A stretch of DNA of 52,500 nucleotides, taken from Ahniella sp. (GTDB lineage: Bacteria; Pseudomonadota; Gammaproteobacteria; Xanthomonadales; Ahniellaceae). Each line of letters opens with the position of its first letter. The first letter of the stretch is position 1. Made by a program: the position numbers and the translations under genes. Below are positions 36,196 to 44,919 of this stretch, piece after piece. The stretch spans positions 1 through 52,500 of the forward strand of contig JADJRU010000016.1 in the NCBI GenBank assembly GCA_016712105.1. The letters run 5' to 3'. The notes under the pieces were generated by a model that worked only from the letters and a program-made list of their open reading frames with translations, was not told the origin of the DNA and did no database searches.

Positions 36196-37185
36196 TCAGC
36201 GTACTTCGAACTCGGCGCGGCAACCTTGGTCGACCCACACGCCGTTGCGGTCGATGCCATAACTCTGGCCCTCGATACAGAGCGAGCGGCTGAGCTGGCG
36301 CACGAACTTGACGTACCGGCCTTGCGCCGGGCATTGCCGACGGCGATTGTCACGCGACTCGCACAGCAGCAGTTGCGACTGCACCGGTGCGAGGACCTGG
36401 AACTCACCTCGGCAGCCACTGCCGACCCAGATTCCGCCCGAGTCATAACCCCAGTTCTCGCGCTCGGAACAAATGGTGCGGCTCAACTGGTTGACCAGTT
36501 CGATACTGCCTCGGCCAACATTGGCCGGACAACGGACCTGGCGGTTGTCGCGTGATTCGCAGCGGATCAGCGGTTCCCCGTAGCCGGGTTGACCATAACC
36601 CGGTTGCCCGTGCCCGTACCCGGGTTGGCCATAACCGGGTTGTCCCGGACGGCCACCGCCATACTGGTTGACGGCGAACTCTGCACGACAGCCGCGATCG
36701 ACCCACACGCCGTTGCGCGAGATGCCCCAAGTTTGGCCTTCAATACAAGGCGAACGGCTCCACTGTTGAACCAGACGCACTCCGCCGGGCGCACGCACCG
36801 CACATTCCGAACGACGATTGCTGTACGACTCGCACAGGAAGGTTTCGTCGGCCTCCGGCTCGTCGTCATAACCCCAGCCGTAACCGGGGGTCGGCGACTG
36901 GCCGCCGCGCCAGCCGATCTCGAACTCGGCCGAGCAACCATCGGACACCCAGACGCCGTTGCGGTCGAAACCGTAGTTGCGACCCGGCTGGCAGACACCG
37001 CGCGACAGTTCGCGCAGCAGGCGTACACCGCGATCGGTGTCCGTCTGGCAATAATTTTCACGGCCGCGTTGTGACTCGCAGCGGATCAGCGCATAGGAAG
37101 CGGATTTCTCCGTGATCTGCGCCGTCACTTCCTGACCAACACCGGCAGCCGCCAGCCCGAACAACATCATTGCGATCAAGCGCAT
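36196..37185 (-). CDS. Exported protein with four DUF3011 repeats
   Basis: ATG 37185 has GGAGGATCC upstream and opens a signal peptide (MRLIAMMLFGLAAAGVG). The 329-residue product contains four cysteine-rich repeats of ~55 residues, each with the pattern CES..R..C, QLSR..C and WG.D..G.WV..GCRAEF: YALIRCESQRGRENYC, TFLCESYSNRRSEC, PLIRCESRDNRQVRC and LLLCESRDNRRRQC. This is DUF3011, thought to be a lectin-like or carbohydrate-binding fold, and the even number of cysteines suggests disulfides. A glycine-proline linker of GQPGYG units separates repeats two and three. Its role is unknown; an extracellular location is inferred. Confidence 0.85.
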   Translation of the reverse strand: MRLIAMMLFGLAAAGVGQEVTAQITEKSASYALIRCESQRGRENYCQTDTDRGVRLLRELSRGVCQPGRNYGFDRNGVWVSDGCSAEFEIGWRGGQSPTPGYGWGYDDEPEADETFLCESYSNRRSECAVRAPGGVRLVQQWSRSPCIEGQTWGISRNGVWVDRGCRAEFAVNQYGGGRPGQPGYGQPGYGHGQPGYGQPGYGEPLIRCESRDNRQVRCPANVGRGSIELVNQLSRTICSERENWGYDSGGIWVGSGCRGEFQVLAPVQSQLLLCESRDNRRRQCPAQGRYVKFVRQLSRSLCIEGQSYGIDRNGVWVDQGCRAEFEVR

Positions 37186-37313
37186 CGTGGATCCTCCGAT
37201 AGAGGCCCGATTGTGCGCTTCGGCGGCAGTCGCTGCAATGCGCCACCACAGGGCCACAAGCTGCACGCACCAGTGGCGAAGTGGCACAATGTCGGTCTCA
37301 ACCGGAAGAATTC

Positions 37314-39005
37314 ATGTCGTATCAGGTCCTTGCCCGAAAATGGCGTCCCAAACGCTTCGCCGAACTGGTCGGCCAGGAGCACGTGGTGCGTGCACTCAGC
37401 CATGCACTCGGCACCGGCCGGATCCATCATGCGTTCCTGTTCACCGGTACCCGTGGCGTGGGCAAGACGACCATCGCCCGAATTTTCGCGAAGTCGCTGA
37501 ATTGTGAGCGCGGTGTCAGTGCCGACCCTTGCGGCGAATGCGGTGCCTGCCGTGACATCGACGCCGGCCGGTACATGGATCTGCTCGAAATCGACGCCGC
37601 CAGCAATACCGGTGTTGATGACGTACGCGAGGTGATTGAAAACGCGCAGTACAAACCGTCGCGTGGCCCGTACAAGGTCTATCTGATCGACGAAGTCCAC
37701 ATGCTCTCGAAGAACGCCTTCAACGCCTTGTTGAAGACGCTTGAGGAGCCACCCGAACACGCCAAGTTCCTGTTGGCGACCACCGATCCGCAGAAGTTGC
37801 CGGTCACCGTGTTGTCGCGCTGTCTGCAGTTCAACCTGAAGCGTCTCGAAGTGGCCGAGATCCGCGGTCAGGTCGAAAAGATCGTCGTTGCCGAACACAT
37901 TCCGGCTGAAGCCGAGGCCATGCTTGAAATCGCGCGCGCCGGTAACGGATCCCTGCGGGATGCCCTGAGCCTGCTGGACCAAGCCGTTGCGTTTGGTGGC
38001 GGTTCGCTGCGTGCCGACGACGTCCGTGCCATGTTGGGTTCGATCGACCGAGCCGGTGTGCGCGACTTGCTCGCCGCCATCGTCGATGACGATCGTGCCG
38101 CACTCGCCGAGCGGATTCAGCGAACCGCCACGTTCCAGCCGGATTACGGGCAAGTCCTCGATGCTTTGGCCGAGCTTCTGCATGCCGTGCAGTTGCGACA
38201 GTTGTTGCCGGACAGCGGCATCGACGACGCCTGGGACACCGAGGCGCTAGCACAACGTATGGCGCCGGAAACCGTGCAGTTGTTCTATCACTTGGCGACT
38301 CACGGGCGACGTGATCTGTATCTTGCACCGAGTGCACGTTCCGGATTCGAAATGGCACTGCTTCGAATGCTCGCATTTCAGCCGGCGCCAACACCTGATG
38401 CCGGCAAGCCGATGCCGGCAACGGGAGCGCCTCGTGTTGCTTCGCCCGTGCGATCTGCGGATCCGGTGCCCGCGGCGGCACCGTCACGCAGCAAACCCGT
38501 CGCTGCTGCCGTGCCAGAGGCGCCGGTCCGGGTCATGCCGGCCCCGGAGCCACCCCGCCGAATGCCCGAAGCCGTGGTGGCGCCGAGTGCCGCTTCGACT
38601 TCAGCCGGCACAAAGCTCAATGCCGATGGCTACGCTCAATTCGTGGAGAGTGGTCAGGTGCGCGGACCGACGCGGGAGTTCGCGGCGAACCTCATATTTG
38701 TTGACGACGCGGGCGAGCGAATCCTGTTCACGCTGGATCCGGCCCTCGAACATTTGCGCACTGACGGCGGTATCCGGTCGATCGGCGAAGCACTGAGTAG
38801 CTGGTTGGCGCGAGGGGTCACGTTGCAGGTCGACCTGAAGAATCCAGGCGCGAGAGCGCAAACGCCCGCGGCACGCGCCGAAGAACACAAGGCGCGCCGG
38901 CAAACCGAGGCCGAACAGGCAGTCGCCAACGATCCGCTCGTGCAGGGACTGATCCGTACGTTCGATGCCGAGATCGTTCCGGGCAGCATCCGCGCAGTGA
39001 AATGA
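37314..39005 (+). CDS. dnaX: DNA polymerase III subunits gamma and tau
   Basis: The 563-residue clamp loader subunit begins MSYQVLARKWRPKRFAELVGQ. It has Walker A GTRGVGKTT, a zinc-binding CERGVSADPCGECGAC, Walker B KVYLIDEVHML, sensor 1 TTDPQKLPVTVLSRC and sensor 2 GSLRDALSLLDQA. After ~370 a Pro/Ala-rich linker leads to a compact C-terminal domain that binds the polymerase in tau. I see no A-rich slippage site that would make a separate gamma form as in E. coli. It heads the dnaX-ybaB-recR cluster, 31 bases before ybaB. Confidence 0.95.
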   Translation: MSYQVLARKWRPKRFAELVGQEHVVRALSHALGTGRIHHAFLFTGTRGVGKTTIARIFAKSLNCERGVSADPCGECGACRDIDAGRYMDLLEIDAASNTGVDDVREVIENAQYKPSRGPYKVYLIDEVHMLSKNAFNALLKTLEEPPEHAKFLLATTDPQKLPVTVLSRCLQFNLKRLEVAEIRGQVEKIVVAEHIPAEAEAMLEIARAGNGSLRDALSLLDQAVAFGGGSLRADDVRAMLGSIDRAGVRDLLAAIVDDDRAALAERIQRTATFQPDYGQVLDALAELLHAVQLRQLLPDSGIDDAWDTEALAQRMAPETVQLFYHLATHGRRDLYLAPSARSGFEMALLRMLAFQPAPTPDAGKPMPATGAPRVASPVRSADPVPAAAPSRSKPVAAAVPEAPVRVMPAPEPPRRMPEAVVAPSAASTSAGTKLNADGYAQFVESGQVRGPTREFAANLIFVDDAGERILFTLDPALEHLRTDGGIRSIGEALSSWLARGVTLQVDLKNPGARAQTPAARAEEHKARRQTEAEQAVANDPLVQGLIRTFDAEIVPGSIRAVK

Positions 39006-39036
39006 CCACTTTTTAATTGCAACAAGGAGCCAGGAG

Positions 39037-39360
39037 ATGCGTGGACCATTGGGCAACATCATGCAGCAAGCGCAGCGCATGCAGGAAAACCTGAAACGTG
39101 CGCAGGACGAAATCGCCAAACTCGAAGTGACCGGTCAGGCCGGCGGCGGCATGGTCAGCGTGACCATGAATGGCGCACACGAAGTCAAGCAGGTGAAGAT
39201 CGACAAGGCCGTCGTCGGTGACGACATTGAAATGCTCGAAGATCTGGTCACGGCCGCGGTCAACGATGCGGTCAACCGGATTGCCGAACTAAGCAAGACA
39301 CGCATGGCCGACGTGGCCGGTGGCATGAGCCTGCCGCCCGGCTTCAAGCTTCCGTTCTGA
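39037..39360 (+). CDS. YbaB/EbfC family nucleoid-associated protein
   Basis: The 107-residue protein begins MRGPLGNIMQQAQRMQENLK and has the family core KLEVTGQAGGGMVSVTMNG, then KIDKAVVGDDIEMLEDLVTAAVNDAV, ending GGMSLPPGFKLPF. These dimers bind DNA as small nucleoid proteins and sit between dnaX and recR in most bacteria. AAGGAG precedes the ATG by eight bases. Its stop overlaps the recR ATG by one base. Confidence 0.95.
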   Translation: MRGPLGNIMQQAQRMQENLKRAQDEIAKLEVTGQAGGGMVSVTMNGAHEVKQVKIDKAVVGDDIEMLEDLVTAAVNDAVNRIAELSKTRMADVAGGMSLPPGFKLPF

Positions 39361-39961
39361 TGAGCGGATCCAAACTCTTCAACGAGTTGGTCGAAGCGCT
39401 GCGCGTGTTGCCGGGCGTGGGCGCAAAAAGTGCCACGCGGATGGCATTACATGTGCTGGAGCGCGAGCGCGATCGTGGCCGCAGATTGGCGGAAGTTCTG
39501 GCGAATGCGATCGAGCGCGTCGGCCATTGCCGGCGATGCCGCACCCTCAGCGAAGAAGAGATCTGCACCTTGTGTTTGTCCGGTGCCCGCGACGCCAGTG
39601 TGTTGTGTGTGGTCGAAGGGCCGCAGGACCTGCTGGCGATCGAACAAGCCACCGGATTTCGCGGGCGCTATTTTGTGTTGCACGGCCGCCTGAGCCCGAT
39701 CGATGGCCTCGGCCCGATGAACTGGGTTTGCCCTTGCTGGCCGATCGCCTTGATGAAGGTGAGGTCCGCGAGTTGATCATCGCGACGAACGCCACGGTCG
39801 AAGGTGAAGTCACGGCGCACTACCTCAGCCAACTCGCGCGTGCGCGACAGATTCAGGCGACCCGCCTGGCCCATGGTGTGCCGCTCGGCGGCGAACTCGA
39901 GTTCGTCGATCGCAGCACACTTGCCCATGCCTTCGGCGGCCGTACGCGACTCGACGGCTGA
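39360..39961 (+). CDS. recR: Recombination protein RecR, one-base frameshift
   Basis: ATG 39360 begins MSGSKLFNELVEALRVLPGVGAKSA, the helix-hairpin-helix part, followed by the zinc finger CRRCRTLSEEEICTLC and the Toprim domain (VLCVVEGPQDLLAIEQ, RYFVLHGRLSPIDGLGP). Near 39715-39718 one base is missing: GGCCCGATGAACTG should read GGCCCGGATGAACTG. The continuation, DELGLPLLADRLDE and TNATVEGEVTAHYL, is in another frame and stops at 39961. Repaired, the product is 200 residues, normal for RecR. RecR loads RecA with RecO/RecF at gaps. Because it is conserved and otherwise perfect, a sequence error is likely. Confidence 0.9.
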
Positions 39962-39989
39962 ATTTTCCTTTCACGTCAGGACAAAACCA

Positions 39990-40334
39990 ATGAGCGACAC
40001 CATTTTCGCCAAGATCATCCGCCGCGAAATCCCTGCACAGATCGTGTTCGAAGACGACCATGTGCTGGCATTCAAGGATATTCACGCGCAGGCGCCAGTG
40101 CATGTGTTGTTCATCCCGAAGAAGCCGATCGCCACGCTGAATGACCTGCAGGACGGGGATGCCGAACTCGCCGGTCGACTGCTGCTGGCGGCTGCGGCCT
40201 ACGCGAAGCGGGAAGGATTCGCCGAAAACGGCTATCGCGTGGTGTTCAACTGCAACGGTGATGGCGGCCAGACCGTGTTCCATATCCATCTGCATCTGCT
40301 GGCAGGCCGTGCGTTGAGTTGGCCGCCGGGCTGA
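39990..40334 (+). CDS. HIT family (HinT-like) nucleotide phosphoramidase
   Basis: The 114-residue protein begins MSDTIFAKIIRREIPAQIVFEDD and ends with the histidine-triad signature HIHLHLLAGRAL, after VFNCNGDGGQTV. HinT hydrolyses adenosine phosphoramidates such as AMP-lysine. Length and motifs are standard. It follows recR by 28 bases and may be on the same transcript. Confidence 0.95.
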   Translation: MSDTIFAKIIRREIPAQIVFEDDHVLAFKDIHAQAPVHVLFIPKKPIATLNDLQDGDAELAGRLLLAAAAYAKREGFAENGYRVVFNCNGDGGQTVFHIHLHLLAGRALSWPPG

Positions 40335-40451
40335 TCGCCTGGCGAAACCGGGACTCCGGAATTTGTCCTGACTGAACGACGGTACTCCTGACACGCGCGA
40401 CGCAGTTGCCAATCGCCTATGCTGTCGCTCCTGGCATCAGGAGGCAGGACC

Positions 40452-41759
40452 GTGACCGAGCAGCACATCCCTTGGGCCGAGATTGATTCGGCGATCCTCG
40501 ATGGCCGCATGGTCGACGCTGTGCGGATCTACCGCCTGGCCACCGGCAGCGCCATTGGTCCGGCGGTGACGCTGGTCAACGAACGGCGCGACCGGCTCGA
40601 GACGACCATTCCGGTGTCACCCGCGCAGGTACCCGCCCGTTTGGCGGTGCCAGCGCCATCTCCGGTGTCCGTGCCGATCGCGCTGGATGAAGCTGCGCAG
40701 GCACGAATCAGTGCCTTCGAGGACAGCGCCTTCTGTCCGGCCGGCGGGCGGATCGCAGCCTGGGTCAACAAACGCGGCGAAGTCTGTGTGCTGCATCGGC
40801 GCGATGCGCGAACGGTCGAGGTCAACCTGTTGCCGGCGAGCGGCCACTATGGACACGACTTGCACGGGTTCCAGATGGGCAACGAGGAATTGGTCGGTCG
40901 GCTGCAACGGGGTGGCAACCTTGACCCGGCAGATTTTGGCGAGTCGTCGACGGTGCCGGAATTGATCCTGCGTCAGATGGTGCCGATGTTGCCGCCCGTC
41001 ACTCACTGCGAGTGGCGGGCATCACGCGCCACCGTGTTCGCGCTTGATGCACTGCGGTTCGAGGCACGGTATGCCTTTCGCGCCGAAACCTGGTCCCGCG
41101 CAGAGTGGCAGGGCGCCCTTGACCGCGCGTCCCGATTCCCGGATCTGGCAGACGTTGTCGCGGAAGCCGAGGCCGTACCGGCGATCGGAGAAGGGTTCGT
41201 GCTGGGTCCTGTGCAATCCCGGCTCGTGCTGAACCTGTGTATTGCCGAATGTGGTGCCGACCAGGTCCGGCTCGACCATGAGCACTTCTTTGCCGATCTT
41301 CTGGCACGCCGGTTGGAGCAGGTGCCGCTGGCGCATCGGGATGGCTGGTCGGCCCTGATGGGGATTGCCGACCCGGCCGGACAGCGTCGGGCAGCGTTGC
41401 CACCCTGGCTCGATATGGCGACCCGACACAGCCAGATCGCCGGGCTCAATCCACCCGGCATGGCCCGGTTCCTTGTCCCGCGCCTTGAAGGTTGTGTTGC
41501 TCCCGGGGCGGATCTGGATGCCCTGTGGACGTTCCTGGCCGGTGCCGCGGGACGCAACAACTGGGGCTGCTTGGATTGGCGCCTGCATCCTGAACTCTTC
41601 TCCCGCTTGCGGGAGAAGGGGTTCTTCTTTCAGCCATCAGGGTTCTTTGTGCTTCCCAAAAACCCGCCGGACAGCAGTCCGTCCAGCACCAGTCGCACCA
41701 TGGCGTCCAGGCCCAATTGGCGTTGGCTGGACGGCCACGATTCGGCGCGTCGCAAATGA
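40452..41759 (+). CDS. Unknown protein with L7/L12-CTD-like start; 3' end runs through a REP element
   Basis: GTG 40452 has a perfect AGGAGG seven bases upstream. Residues ~5-45 (IDSAILDGRMVDAVRIYRLA) match the helix pattern of the ribosomal L7/L12 C-terminal domain as used in stand-alone proteins. The following ~370 residues are unlike any family I recognise; a repeated Asp/Glu-Arg helical pattern and DHEHFFADLLARRL are visible. The frame runs through the REP palindrome at 41597 and then 130 bases into deoD on the other strand, with low-complexity Ser/Pro/Asn at its end. The natural stop may have been lost by REP insertion or an indel, so the C-terminus after ~residue 383 is doubtful. Confidence 0.6.
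   Translation: MTEQHIPWAEIDSAILDGRMVDAVRIYRLATGSAIGPAVTLVNERRDRLETTIPVSPAQVPARLAVPAPSPVSVPIALDEAAQARISAFEDSAFCPAGGRIAAWVNKRGEVCVLHRRDARTVEVNLLPASGHYGHDLHGFQMGNEELVGRLQRGGNLDPADFGESSTVPELILRQMVPMLPPVTHCEWRASRATVFALDALRFEARYAFRAETWSRAEWQGALDRASRFPDLADVVAEAEAVPAIGEGFVLGPVQSRLVLNLCIAECGADQVRLDHEHFFADLLARRLEQVPLAHRDGWSALMGIADPAGQRRAALPPWLDMATRHSQIAGLNPPGMARFLVPRLEGCVAPGADLDALWTFLAGAAGRNNWGCLDWRLHPELFSRLREKGFFFQPSGFFVLPKNPPDSSPSSTSRTMASRPNWRWLDGHDSARRK
41597..41618. repeat. REP palindrome
   Basis: CTTCTCCCGC-TT-GCGGGAGAAG, the same core as at 16998, lies 11 bases beyond the deoD stop, followed by GGGGTTCTT. It may end deoCABD transcripts. Confidence 0.85.
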
Positions 41760-42373
41760 TCCGACACGGCAAGAACCGCCACCGCCTGCGCACCGAACTC
41801 GGCCGCCAGCCCGTAAAGGCCTGCAGCCTCCATTTCGATGCCAAGGACATTCATCCGCGCCAGGGTGTCGACGAGTTGGGTGTCTGGCGAGTAGAACAAA
41901 TCGGCACTGAAGACATTGCCAACGGCGAGGCGTTGCTCATCACGTTTTGCCTGGGCGACCAGACATTGCAGCAAATCGAAGTCGGCGATCGCCGCAAAAT
42001 CCATGCCGCGAAAACGCGTGCGGTTGACGCCGGAATCGGTGCAAGCGCCGGCGGCCAGCACCAGATCGCCCAGACTGAGTGAATCGGCGACGGCGCCACA
42101 GGTGCCGATGCGGACGATCCGTTTCACGCCGTACTCGCGGATGAGTTCAGTGGCATAGATCGACGCGCTCGGAATCCCCATGCCACTGCCCATCACCGAA
42201 ACACGATGTCCTTTCCAGTGGCCAGTGAATCCACACATGGAACGGACCGCAGTGATCTCCTCGGCACCGTCAAGCAGGGTCTGTGCAATGTGTCGAGCAC
42301 GCAGCGGATCACCCGGCATCAACACCGTTTGCGCAAACTGGCCAGGTGATGCGGCAATGTGTGGCGTACTCAT
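41630..42373 (-). CDS. deoD: Purine-nucleoside phosphorylase, DeoD type
   Basis: The start ATG at 42373 overlaps the deoB stop by four bases, giving 247 residues. Motifs are MPGDPLRARHIAQ (phosphate binding), GSGMGIPSASIYATELI, RIGTCGAV and MEAAGLYGLA (the Glu that fixes the ribose hydroxyls). It breaks purine (deoxy)nucleosides with phosphate to base and (deoxy)ribose-1-phosphate. It is last in deoCABD. The frame stays open upstream to 42520, but that overlaps deoB. Confidence 0.95.
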   Translation of the reverse strand: MSTPHIAASPGQFAQTVLMPGDPLRARHIAQTLLDGAEEITAVRSMCGFTGHWKGHRVSVMGSGMGIPSASIYATELIREYGVKRIVRIGTCGAVADSLSLGDLVLAAGACTDSGVNRTRFRGMDFAAIADFDLLQCLVAQAKRDEQRLAVGNVFSADLFYSPDTQLVDTLARMNVLGIEMEAAGLYGLAAEFGAQAVAVLAVSDHLRRAESWPSSQRQLGLDAMVRLVLDGLLSGGFLGSTKNPDG

Positions 42374-43587
42374 GCGTTGGCTCCGGGCAAGGCTTGGCCA
42401 TGGGCGAGTGCGGGCAAACCAAAATGGCGTGCCAGGGTCTGGCCGAGATCGGCAAAACTCTCTCTGATGCCGGCGAACCCAGTCCTCAAGCCTGCGCCGA
42501 TGGCGAGCAAAGGCACGCATTCACGTGTGTGGTCGGAACCAGTCCAACTTGGGTCGTTGCCATGGTCGGCAGTCAGCATCAACAGATCGCCGTCCTGGAG
42601 CAGTTCCAGCAACTCGGGCAAACGCTGGTCGACATACTCGAGAGCACGGGCGTACCCCGGCACGTCCCGGCGATGGCCATACTCGGAATCAAAATCGACG
42701 AAGTTCACGAAGACGAGACTGCCATCCGGCGCCGACCGGAACGTGTCGCGTGTGACATCAAACAGTTCGGGCAATCCGGTTGCCGGGATCGAACGGCTGA
42801 TGCCGTGGCCGGCAAAAATATCGCTGATCTTGCCGATGCCGATCACCTCAAAGCCAGTGGCGACCATGGCGTCCAGCAGCGTGGGCGCATGTGGGGGCAC
42901 GGCCAGGTCATGGCGGTTGCCTGTGCGCCGGAACGTGCTGGCAGAGTCACCGACAAAAGGCCGAGAAATCACGCGAGCGATCCGCCAGGCATCGACCAAT
43001 TCACGTGTGATGTGGCAGACCTCGTCCAGACGTTGCAGACCAAAATGTTGCTCGTGGGCTGCAATCTGCAGCACCGAATCGGCCGACGTATAGACGATCG
43101 GTTTGCCGGTGCGGATGTGTTCCTCGCCCAGCTGTTTGATCAATTCCGTTCCGGATCCTCGACAATTGCCGAGTACGCCGGGCAGGCTCGCGCGTTCACA
43201 CCACGCGTCGAGCAAGGACTGCGGCATGCTGTCCTGCCAGGCGCTGAAATAGCCCCAGTCATAGTCCACCGGGCAACCGCACAGTTCCCAATGGCCGGAC
43301 GTGGTGTCCTTGCCGGTCGAACGTTCGCGCAACACCGCACACGTACTGTCGCCAGGGCCGAGATCCTTGACGGGTTGTCCGTGCGCTCGCGACCAGGCGT
43401 AGTGGAGTCCCAGCCGATCGAGGTTCGGGATTCTTAGTGGGCCGCTGCGTTGGACGTCTGCTTGCCCCGACGCACAATGGGCACGGATATGGCCCAATGT
43501 GTCGGCGCCTTCATCACCGAATCGAGGCGCATCGGGTGCGGCACCGATACCCAGCGAATCCAGCACGATCAATAGCGCGCGGCTCAT
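42370..43587 (-). CDS. deoB: Phosphopentomutase
   Basis: The 405-residue protein begins MSRALLIVLDSLGIGAAPDA, giving the first metal ligands of the alkaline-phosphatase fold, with SGHWELCG, TSADSVLQIAAHEQHFG and LTADHGNDPSWTGSDHTRE completing the Mn2+ site. DeoB converts (deoxy)ribose-1-phosphate to the 5-phosphate. It overlaps both deoD and deoA by four bases. Confidence 0.96.
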   Translation of the reverse strand: MSRALLIVLDSLGIGAAPDAPRFGDEGADTLGHIRAHCASGQADVQRSGPLRIPNLDRLGLHYAWSRAHGQPVKDLGPGDSTCAVLRERSTGKDTTSGHWELCGCPVDYDWGYFSAWQDSMPQSLLDAWCERASLPGVLGNCRGSGTELIKQLGEEHIRTGKPIVYTSADSVLQIAAHEQHFGLQRLDEVCHITRELVDAWRIARVISRPFVGDSASTFRRTGNRHDLAVPPHAPTLLDAMVATGFEVIGIGKISDIFAGHGISRSIPATGLPELFDVTRDTFRSAPDGSLVFVNFVDFDSEYGHRRDVPGYARALEYVDQRLPELLELLQDGDLLMLTADHGNDPSWTGSDHTRECVPLLAIGAGLRTGFAGIRESFADLGQTLARHFGLPALAHGQALPGANA

Positions 43588-44918
43588 GGGCGACGTTCCC
43601 CGCGCAGCACCGGTGCGGTCACATATTCAGGCCCGATCAGACACGCGTCGCGGGCACTGGCAACGGCTAGACGAGCCTGATCCTGTGTCCTCGCCAACAC
43701 ACGCATCAGTGGCGTGCCCGGTTCGACCTGACTGCCACGCGGCAGCACATGGCTGAGCCCGACGCCGGTATCGATTCCGGCATCGGCACGTGTGCGTCCG
43801 CCGCCCAACGAAACCACCAGTTCACCCAAAGCCCGCGCATCAAAACCCGTGAGCACACCGTGTTGATCGGCCAACACCTCGACGCAGACCGGTGCGGTTT
43901 CGGCACGCCACCGGCTTTGTTCAAGATCGACCTCACAGCCGAGGCTACGGGTCATCCGGGCAAAACACTGCAGTGCCAGACCGCTCTCGAGGCTAGCCTG
44001 GAGTTGGCGTCGCGCGTCCGATCGATGCGGAACCATGCCACCCAGGACCATCACTTCCGAACCCATCAATAGACAGGCATCGATGAACCGGGGTGCGCGT
44101 GTGTCGCCGCGGAGCAGATCCAGCACGACGTTCAGTTCGGTGGCGTTGCCGATGGCCGGCAGCAAAGGTTCACCCATGTCGGTGATCAGCGCCGCACAAC
44201 ACAAACCAGCCACGGATGCGACTTGCACCAGTGCTTCCGCCAGAGCAATCGCGTCAGGTTCCTCAGTGAACAGGGCGCCACTGCCACACTTCACGTCGAG
44301 GACCAGGGCATCAAGTTCGACCGCGAGTTTCTTCGACAGGATTGACGCGACAATCAAAGGCAGCGCATCGACGGTCGCGGTGACGTCGCGCACCGCGTAC
44401 AACTCGCGATCGGACGGAGCCAGACGGTGTCCCGCGCCCACAATCGCACAACCCGCTGAAGCGAGTGTGGCGCGCAAAGTTGGCAGGTCCACATCAAAGC
44501 GGTAGCCGGGCAACGCAGACAGTTTGTCGAGCGTGCCGCCGGTAAACCCGAGGCCGCGGCCCGACACCATCGGTACCGCTGCACCACAAGCCGCCAGCAT
44601 CGGCGCTAGCAATAGACTGGTCGCATCGCCCACGCCGCCCGTGCTGTGTTTGTCGAGCAAGGGGCGATCAGTACCAAGATCGGCGCGCGTCAGGCGATCA
44701 CCACTGTCGCGCATCGCTAGCGTGAGTGTGGTGGTGTCCTCGGTGTTCAGGCCACGACAACGAACCGCCATCGCAAACGCGGCCATCTGACCTTCGGTGG
44801 TACGGCCATCGGCCATGCCACAGACGAATTCCTGCAACGCCTTGGCATTCAGTGCCATGCCGTCACGCGCCGCCGCAATCAACTGCTGAGGATTGCCGAA
44901 GTGCGCGCTCGGGGTCAT
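43584..44918 (-). CDS. deoA: Thymidine phosphorylase
   Basis: The 444-residue product begins MTPSAHFGNPQQLIAAARDG and carries the phosphorylase signature FAMAVRCRGLNTEDTTTLTL, followed by DKHSTGGVGDATSLLLAPML and LDVKCGSGALFTE. Thymidine phosphorylase splits thymidine to thymine and deoxyribose-1-phosphate. It starts one base after the deoC stop. Confidence 0.96.
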   Translation of the reverse strand: MTPSAHFGNPQQLIAAARDGMALNAKALQEFVCGMADGRTTEGQMAAFAMAVRCRGLNTEDTTTLTLAMRDSGDRLTRADLGTDRPLLDKHSTGGVGDATSLLLAPMLAACGAAVPMVSGRGLGFTGGTLDKLSALPGYRFDVDLPTLRATLASAGCAIVGAGHRLAPSDRELYAVRDVTATVDALPLIVASILSKKLAVELDALVLDVKCGSGALFTEEPDAIALAEALVQVASVAGLCCAALITDMGEPLLPAIGNATELNVVLDLLRGDTRAPRFIDACLLMGSEVMVLGGMVPHRSDARRQLQASLESGLALQCFARMTRSLGCEVDLEQSRWRAETAPVCVEVLADQHGVLTGFDARALGELVVSLGGGRTRADAGIDTGVGLSHVLPRGSQVEPGTPLMRVLARTQDQARLAVASARDACLIGPEYVTAPVLRGERRP

Positions 44919-44919
44919 G

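Noticed and set aside
37314..39005. Programmed frameshift in dnaX
   Set aside because: No A-rich slippery run or following hairpin of the E. coli type is seen in the relevant part of the gene.
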